DNA of 64,000 bases from Actinomadura sp. DC4 (GTDB lineage: Bacteria; Actinomycetota; Actinomycetes; Streptosporangiales; Streptosporangiaceae). The position numbers and the translations under genes are program-made. The first letter of the stretch is position 1; each line of letters opens with the position of its first letter. Shown piece by piece: positions 59,629-64,000 of this stretch. The notes beneath the pieces are model-generated. The model had not been told where the DNA came from. It made no database searches and was given only the letters and a program-made list of their open reading frames with translations. The stretch covers positions 1 through 64,000 of the forward strand of contig NZ_JAUEQY010000003.1 in assembly GCF_030406325.1 (NCBI RefSeq). Direction: 5' to 3'.

Positions 59629-59662
59629 GCGTGTACAATTAAAAGACCGAGGGCATTTCGCG
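59629..59662 (+). promoter_or_regulatory. Promoter-like element of DUF5994 copy 2
   Basis: GCGTGTACAATTAAAAGACC with TACAAT (59634-59639) as -10, followed by GAGGGCATTTCGCGC, nearly identical to the block upstream of copy 1. Confidence 0.5.
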
Positions 59663-59738
59663 CGCCGATAATCATGTTGACGTCGTTCTTGGCGATAGAT
59701 TATCCGGCTCGATCGTCGGGCTGAGACGGGCCGATTTC

Positions 59739-60287
59739 ATGGCACCGCACATTACCGAACATATCGGCGTCGTTCCCTCACCCGTTCTGGCGGAGGCGAG
59801 ACTCAGCCTGGACCCGGCGCTCCTGGGCCGGGGCACGGTCGACGGCGCCTGGTGGCCGCGCTCGCGTGAGGCGAGCGTCGAGTTCCCGATCCTCGTCGCG
59901 GCCCTCAATGATCAGGTCGGCGCGATCCTGCGGCTCGGCGTCGACGTCCGCGACTGGGACTCACTCCCGCGCCGCATCAGGGTCGGCGGACGGGTTGTGC
60001 GCGTGGGGTGGTTCGCCAACGTCAACCACAAGATCATCGTGACGCGTGGCCGGCAGGACCACGTCCTCCTGCTGGTCGTACCCCCCGGCGCGCCGGCGGC
60101 AGCGGCCAAGTCCGCGCTGGCGCTGGCCGGCGAGGGAGGGAGCAGGCGGCCCGAGGAGATCCTGGCCGCCGCCGGCCTCGCCACCGGCACCGGCGACCGT
60201 CCGCCCGAGCGCACCGTCGCGGCGGGGAGCGGCCGCCTCGAAGGCGGCACGCCGCCGCCGGACCACTCGGTGCGGCGGCCGAACTGA
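59739..60287 (+). CDS. DUF5994-family protein, copy 2
   Basis: 182 residues: MAPHITEHIGVVPSPV, RLSLDPALLGRGTVDGAWWPRSREASVEFPILVAALNDQVG, WDSLPRRIRVGGRVVRVGWF and VNHKIIVTRGRQDHVLLLVVPPG. WWPRSR and the VTRGRQ(D/N)H segment are the most conserved parts. Intact, unlike copy 1, including RPEEILAAAG. No signal peptide or catalytic motif. Upstream sequence and the following RGCVC gene are duplicated as well, so the unit was copied as a block. Confidence 0.82.
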   Translation: MAPHITEHIGVVPSPVLAEARLSLDPALLGRGTVDGAWWPRSREASVEFPILVAALNDQVGAILRLGVDVRDWDSLPRRIRVGGRVVRVGWFANVNHKIIVTRGRQDHVLLLVVPPGAPAAAAKSALALAGEGGSRRPEEILAAAGLATGTGDRPPERTVAAGSGRLEGGTPPPDHSVRRPN

Positions 60288-60342
60288 TCCATTTGTCGCG
60301 CATTTCGAAAATCGCGACTGCGCGTACGACCGAGGAGGGAAA

Positions 60343-60504
60343 ATGATTACACGCACGAACGAGAAAACGACGAAGCCGGACGATGAGACGCTCTGCGCGT
60401 GCGGCCATCCGGCCGACGCCCATGACGCCGTCGCCGTCCGCTACTGCGCGGCGACCGCCTCCAGCGCGCTGACCCGGGGCTGCGTGTGCACCTCGGTGTC
60501 CTGA
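60343..60504 (+). CDS. RGCVC-family Cys/His mini-protein, copy 2
   Basis: 53 residues from ATG 60343 with a strong ribosome site (GAGGAGGGAAA). Cys18, Cys20, His22, His27, Cys35, Cys47 and Cys49 align with copy 1, as do DAHDAVA and RGCVC. Charged Lys/Thr N-terminus differs. It follows DUF5994 copy 2 by 55 bases, whereas copy 1 is separated from its DUF5994 by the SPFH gene. A putative zinc-binding microprotein. Confidence 0.78.
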   Translation: MITRTNEKTTKPDDETLCACGHPADAHDAVAVRYCAATASSALTRGCVCTSVS

Positions 60505-60505
60505 C

Positions 60506-61705
60506 TCAGCCCCGGCCGGCCCACGGGTCGTAGTCGACCTCCAGCGGCTCCTGCGCGGGGCGTTCGGCCTCGGGGACGTGCTGGAGGTTGATCCGGATGC
60601 GATACCAGATCGAACTGCTGCCGCGCATACCGTCGGTCAGAACATCGGCGGGCTCCAGGTGGCGCACCACATCAGGGTGGCGGGCCTTCCAGCGTTCGAG
60701 GCCGGCCACCGCCTCGTCCCTGGTCTTGGCCCGGGCGATCTCGATGAGCGGCATCGTGAACCGCCTACGGCCGACGCCCTTGGGCGGTTTCTCGGCCGGG
60801 CCGAGGCGTTCGGCCAGGCCGAGCAGGGGTTCGAGAGACCCCGGCGTGCCCTCGATGCCCGCCCAGGGGTCTCCCAGCTCGGCGAAGCGTTCCCGGACGG
60901 CCGGCAGCGTGTAGGACGACGGCCGGCAGCCGGGTACCTCGTCCCAGGTGAGCGGCGTGGAGACCCGGGCGTCCTCGGTCGGCCGCACGGAGTAGGCGGA
61001 GGCCACCGTACGGTCCTTGGCGTTCTGGTTGAAGTCCACGAAGACGCCCTGCCGCTCCTCCTTCCACCAGCGGCTGGTGGCCAGGTCGGGTGCGCGGTTC
61101 TCGACCTCGCGGGCGACGGTCTCGGCGGCCAGCCGCACCTCGCGGTACGACCAGCGCGGATCGATGCGGGCGTAGATGTGGAACCCCCGTGAGCCCGAGG
61201 TCTTGGGCCAGGCGGTCAGCCCGTGGTCCTCCAGCACTCCCCGGACGACCAGGGCGACCTCGACGATCTGCCCCCACGCGACGCCGGGCACCGGGTCCAG
61301 GTCGATCCGGAGCTCGTCGGGATGGTCGAGGTCCTCGGCGAGGACGGGGTGGGGGTTGAGATCGACGCAGCCGAGGTTCACCACCCAGGCCAGCGCGGCG
61401 GCGTCGCGTACGACGACCTCGTCCGCCGAACGCCCCGAGGCGTAGTTCAACTGCGCCACCTCGACCCAGTCGGGGCGTTTGGACGGCGCGCGCTTCTGGA
61501 AGAACGCCTCCTCCTCGATCCCTTTCACGAAACGTTTGAGGATCATCGGCCGGCCCGAGACGCCGCGCAGCGCTCCGTCCGCCACGGCGAGGTAGTAGCG
61601 GATGAGGTCCAGCTTCGTGAACCCGCCGGATGCGAACACCGTCTTGTCCGGGTTCGTGACCGTGACCTCACGTCCTGCGACCTCCAGGACCTGCGACTTC
61701 GACAT
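60506..61705 (-). CDS. LigD-type DNA polymerase/primase (PolDom), stand-alone copy 2
   Basis: 399 residues from ATG 61705 (MSKSQVLEVAGREVTVTNPDKTVF). Catalytic Asp pair in RIDLDPVPGV (~135-137), TSGSRGFHIYARI, VFVDFNQNAKDRTVASAYSVRP and TPLTWDEVPGC match the LigD polymerase domain, with a longer C-terminal extension than copy 1. The first ~130 residues (MILKRFVKGIEEEAFFQKRAPSKRPDW, LAWVVNLGCVDLNPHP) are the family norm. Stand-alone, no ligase, nuclease or ku nearby. Converges with the RGCVC copy 2 gene. Confidence 0.88.
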   Translation of the reverse strand: MSKSQVLEVAGREVTVTNPDKTVFASGGFTKLDLIRYYLAVADGALRGVSGRPMILKRFVKGIEEEAFFQKRAPSKRPDWVEVAQLNYASGRSADEVVVRDAAALAWVVNLGCVDLNPHPVLAEDLDHPDELRIDLDPVPGVAWGQIVEVALVVRGVLEDHGLTAWPKTSGSRGFHIYARIDPRWSYREVRLAAETVAREVENRAPDLATSRWWKEERQGVFVDFNQNAKDRTVASAYSVRPTEDARVSTPLTWDEVPGCRPSSYTLPAVRERFAELGDPWAGIEGTPGSLEPLLGLAERLGPAEKPPKGVGRRRFTMPLIEIARAKTRDEAVAGLERWKARHPDVVRHLEPADVLTDGMRGSSSIWYRIRINLQHVPEAERPAQEPLEVDYDPWAGRG

Positions 61706-61788
61706 GACATCACGATAGATCGTCCGCACCCGGATCTGAATACACGGCCCCGATCTCTCCCTTCATTATACCAAATAAATTGACTGAA

Positions 61789-61809
61789 GGCGCCATTATT
61801 AATGGTGCC
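61789..61809. promoter_or_regulatory. 21-bp near-perfect palindrome
   Basis: GGCGCCATTA-T-TAATGGTGCC pairs at 9 of 10 positions; the inner CCATTATTAATGG is perfect. It lies in the AT-rich divergent region between the LigD-type gene and the hydrolase, ten bases before a TATATT -10 box (61819-61824). Confidence 0.55.
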
Positions 61810-61831
61810 CAAATTCGCTATATTGGCGCGC

Positions 61832-62782
61832 ATGACATCGGTCGATACGAAATTCGTCACCTCGGACGGCCTGCGGTTGTGGACCGAGCGGACCGGCTCG
61901 GCGGACGCCCCGGCTGTGCTGCTGGTCATGGGGACGTCGGCGCCGGCGATCGGCTGGCCGGACGAACTGGTGGAGACGCTCGCCACCGGCGGGCGGCAGG
62001 TGCTCCGGTTCGACCACCGTGACACCGGCCGGTCCGACTGCGTCGACTTCGCCGCGCGGCCGTACGCCCTCGCGGACATGGCGGCGGACGCGCTGGCCGT
62101 TCTGGACAGGTACGAGATCGAGGCCGCGCACGTCGTGGGCGCGTCCCTGGGCGGCGCCATCGCGCAGTGGCTGGCCGTGCACCGGCCCGAGCGGGTCCGC
62201 ACCCTGACCTCGATCATGGCCGGGCCGATGGGCCACGACGCCGGTCCCGCGTGGGCGCGGGCCCTCGGCGGGCAGGAGCCCGACCCCGGTGACCTGCCGC
62301 CGCCCGCGGCGCGGTTCCTCGCGCACCTCGGCCGCCTGGCGACGATGCCCCGTACGACGCGTGAGGAGATCGTGGCCGCGGATCTGGAGACCTGGCGGGT
62401 GCTGTGCGGCGGCGAGGCGGTGCCCTTCGACGAGGACGCCGCGCGCCGGTTCGTCGAGACCGCCTACGACCAGGCGAACGACTACGCCGCGGCCACCAAC
62501 CACGACCTGGCCGGACGGCGGATGACCGCCGACCGGCTCGTCCCGCTGTCGTCGATCGCCGCGCCGACGCTGGTCGTGCACGGGTCCGAGGACCCGCTCC
62601 GGCCACCGGAGCACGGCGCGGCCGTCGCCGCCGCGATCCCCGGCGCACGGCTGCGGACGATCTCCGCGATGGGCCACGGGTTCTTCTCCCCCGGCCTGCC
62701 GCGCCGGGTCGCCGGGCTCGTTCTCGGGCACACGGCCGGGCCTGGTTTGATGCGGAGTCATGAAGGGCTTCGCGAGGCGTGA
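61832..62782 (+). CDS. Alpha/beta-hydrolase
   Basis: 316 residues from ATG 61832; TATATT (61819-61824) would start transcription at the ATG, so the mRNA may be leaderless. Oxyanion region VLLVMGTSAPAIGWPDEL, RFDHRDTGRSD, nucleophile elbow VVGASLGGAIAQWLA (Ser ~105), Asp in VVHGSEDPLRPPEH (~255) and His in SAMGHGFFSPGL (~281) give a full triad. It resembles aclacinomycin-methylesterase/haloperoxidase-like hydrolases. Substrate unknown. Overlaps the next gene by 23 bases. Confidence 0.83.
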   Translation: MTSVDTKFVTSDGLRLWTERTGSADAPAVLLVMGTSAPAIGWPDELVETLATGGRQVLRFDHRDTGRSDCVDFAARPYALADMAADALAVLDRYEIEAAHVVGASLGGAIAQWLAVHRPERVRTLTSIMAGPMGHDAGPAWARALGGQEPDPGDLPPPAARFLAHLGRLATMPRTTREEIVAADLETWRVLCGGEAVPFDEDAARRFVETAYDQANDYAAATNHDLAGRRMTADRLVPLSSIAAPTLVVHGSEDPLRPPEHGAAVAAAIPGARLRTISAMGHGFFSPGLPRRVAGLVLGHTAGPGLMRSHEGLREA

Positions 62783-63344
62783 GTTCCAGTTGGTCCTGCT
62801 CCGCCGCATGACCGACTACCAGCCCGATCTCGTGACCGGCGCGATGCGCTCGCTGTCCGCCACCCGGACCGAGATGCGCGAGGTGAACGCCCGGTGGCAG
62901 CGCATCCTACGGTCCACGCGCTTCCCGGCGGGCGAGCGCCGCCTGCGGACGGTGCTCGGCCCGCCGTCCGACGGCGCGGAGCGGCGGATCGGCGAGGTGA
63001 CCTGCCGTACGGCCTGGTGGGAGCTGTCGCTCTGGCCGGACCTGCGGTTCGAGGCGCTGATCGGCCCGGACGGGTCGGTCCTGCACGAGTGGCTGGTACG
63101 GCCGGAGGGCTCGCCGGCGCCCCGGCTGGACGGCGTGGCCGACCTGACCCCGTGGTCGTGCGTCGTCGGCGACGTGGCCGGGCGGTTCGCCCCGGCGGAG
63201 CACCAGGCCGACACCCTGCCGAGCCGGTGGCAGGTCGGATTCTCCGTGCCCGAGGCGGACGGGCCGCCGCGCCCGTACGTCGCGCACTTCGTCTGGGGCC
63301 TGCTCCAGAGCGTGGAGGATCAGGGCACGGCCGCGGCGACCTGA
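62760..63344 (+). CDS. Hypothetical protein
   Basis: 194 residues. The N-terminus is basic and helical (MKGFARREFQLVLLRRMTDYQPDLVTGAMRSLSATRTEM), the rest beta-rich with many Trp (AWWELSLWPDLRFEALIGPDG, WQVGFSVPEADG, AHFVWGLLQ). No family recognised and no signal peptide. Start ATG lies inside the upstream hydrolase gene, suggesting coupled expression. The 3' end overlaps the opposite-strand hydrolase gene by 25 bases. Confidence 0.6.
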   Translation: MKGFARREFQLVLLRRMTDYQPDLVTGAMRSLSATRTEMREVNARWQRILRSTRFPAGERRLRTVLGPPSDGAERRIGEVTCRTAWWELSLWPDLRFEALIGPDGSVLHEWLVRPEGSPAPRLDGVADLTPWSCVVGDVAGRFAPAEHQADTLPSRWQVGFSVPEADGPPRPYVAHFVWGLLQSVEDQGTAAAT

Positions 63345-64000
63345 GCGGGGTGGGAGATCAGCGACAGGTGACGCGCGCCGGGGATGATGACCGGGGGCGG
63401 CGCGCCGATCCGCCGGGCGGTCTCCCACGGCGACGAGCGCGGGAACACGTCGTCGTCGGCGCCGAAGACCACCGCCTTGCGTACGGGGAGCCGCGCCAGC
63501 CCCGCCACCCGGCTCGCGGGCAGGCCCACGACGCCGGGGACGTGCCACAGCCCGTGTTCGGCCCCGGCCACCTGGAGCGGGCGCCGCCACCGGTCCACGC
63601 CCGCGCGGTCGAGGCGCGGGCAGGCCGGGCCGCACTGCGAGGCGTAGATCCGGCGGATGATCCAGTCCGAGCGGACCGCGAGCCGCAGCAGGGTCGTCCG
63701 GTACGGGTCGAGCAGCACACTTCGCAGCCCGTCCGCTCCCGCGCCCGCGCCGGTGTCCAGCGCGTCGCCGTCGAGGAGGACCAGCCCGTCGACGCGGCCG
63801 GGCGCCCGCAGCGCCGCCGCGGCCACGACCCCCGCGCCGGTGGAGTGGCCCACGAGGGTGGCGCGGGGCAGGTGCAGGGCGTCGAGGAGGCCGAGGAGCT
63901 GAGTCGCCTGGTGCTCGGCGTCGAAGGGCCCGCGCCGTTCGCTGTACCCCCAGCCGGTCACGTCGAGCGCGTACACGTGGCGGTTCCGGGCGAGCACGTC
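63320..64000 (-). CDS. Alpha/beta-hydrolase, N-terminus beyond the right edge
   Basis: The frame is open through the window end, so about 227 C-terminal residues are seen. VYALDVTGWGYSERRGPFDAEHQATQLLGLLDAL, nucleophile elbow VGHSTGAGVVAAAAL, VVFGADDDVFPRSSPWE (Asp) and IIPGARHLSLISHPAQVAAAV (His) make a catalytic triad with an SxG-type GHSTG elbow. A cap domain lies between (SDWIIRRIYASQCGPACPRLDRAG). Likely an esterase or epoxide/haloalkane-type hydrolase; substrate unknown. Confidence 0.82.
   Translation of the reverse strand, partial: DVLARNRHVYALDVTGWGYSERRGPFDAEHQATQLLGLLDALHLPRATLVGHSTGAGVVAAAALRAPGRVDGLVLLDGDALDTGAGAGADGLRSVLLDPYRTTLLRLAVRSDWIIRRIYASQCGPACPRLDRAGVDRWRRPLQVAGAEHGLWHVPGVVGLPASRVAGLARLPVRKAVVFGADDDVFPRSSPWETARRIGAPPPVIIPGARHLSLISHPAQVAAAVP

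Noticed and set aside
1-64000. CRISPR arrays, rRNA, tRNA genes, intact insertion sequences
   Set aside because: No regularly spaced repeats, cloverleaf-capable sequences or transposase motifs were seen on either strand by eye.

Overview
The window is high-GC DNA (roughly 70% or more, strong G/C third positions, many CGTACG words) with many ATGA/GTGA stop-start overlaps. Its actinobacterial family set (mycothiol-type maleylpyruvate isomerase folds, XRE-DUF5753-DUF397 remnants, stand-alone LigD polymerases, DUF5994, a CGAAC-N4-GTTCG SOS box) points to a filamentous actinomycete, probably Streptosporangiales/Thermomonosporaceae. The order- and family-level placement is inference. No rRNA, tRNA, CRISPR array or intact mobile element was found.

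Layout. 1-6.3 kb: the 3' end of a LuxR regulator, a conserved protein with an HExxE motif, an ECF sigma factor with two paralogous partner proteins, and a minimal class III lanthipeptide locus (46-residue LanA at 3406-3546, LanKC at 3585-6287). The same palindrome (TGAGTA-N5/6-TACTCA) precedes both the HExxE gene and lanA. 6.3-13.7 kb: a phosphotransferase, a MerR/SDR pair with a textbook 19-bp-spacer promoter, an envelope lipoprotein/anchored-protein pair followed by a frameshifted membrane pseudogene, an AT-richer stretch, and a UDP-GlcNAc 2-epimerase. 14-34 kb: two membrane acyltransferases, an SPFH protein, a LigD-type polymerase, a two-gene membrane unit of lower GC, SOS-boxed dinB, a two-component system with a coupled 42-residue ORF, two serine hydrolases, a molybdopterin oxidoreductase, and a DoxX-like gene and a TetR gene that both look internally deleted.

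34.7-43.3 kb: a secreted beta-helix glycosidase and a dnaK-grpE-dnaJ-cbpM-clpB disaggregase operon that uses a CbpM-like fourth gene and shows no HspR-type operator. 43.6-52.8 kb: LysR/SDR, then a redox block of two flavin monooxygenases, an acetyltransferase, an FAD protein with a two-cluster ferredoxin, and an FAD/NAD(P) protein behind a phased three-half-site operator and a 20-residue leader ORF. The block resembles organosulfur or nitrogen scavenging loci; its substrate is not visible.

52.8-60.5 kb: a membrane/stress island (AI-2E-type permease, LapA-domain protein, DUF5994, SPFH protein, RGCVC mini-protein, FtsH-like protease) followed by a partial second copy (permease 5' remnant, DUF5994, RGCVC) and a decayed XRE-DUF397 module. 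60.5-64 kb: a second LigD-type polymerase, two alpha/beta hydrolases (one cut by the window edge) and a hypothetical protein.

The most promising leads are the orphan lanthipeptide locus with a co-regulated candidate maturation protein, the duplicated DUF5994-RGCVC island, and the operator/leader architecture at 50.9 kb.
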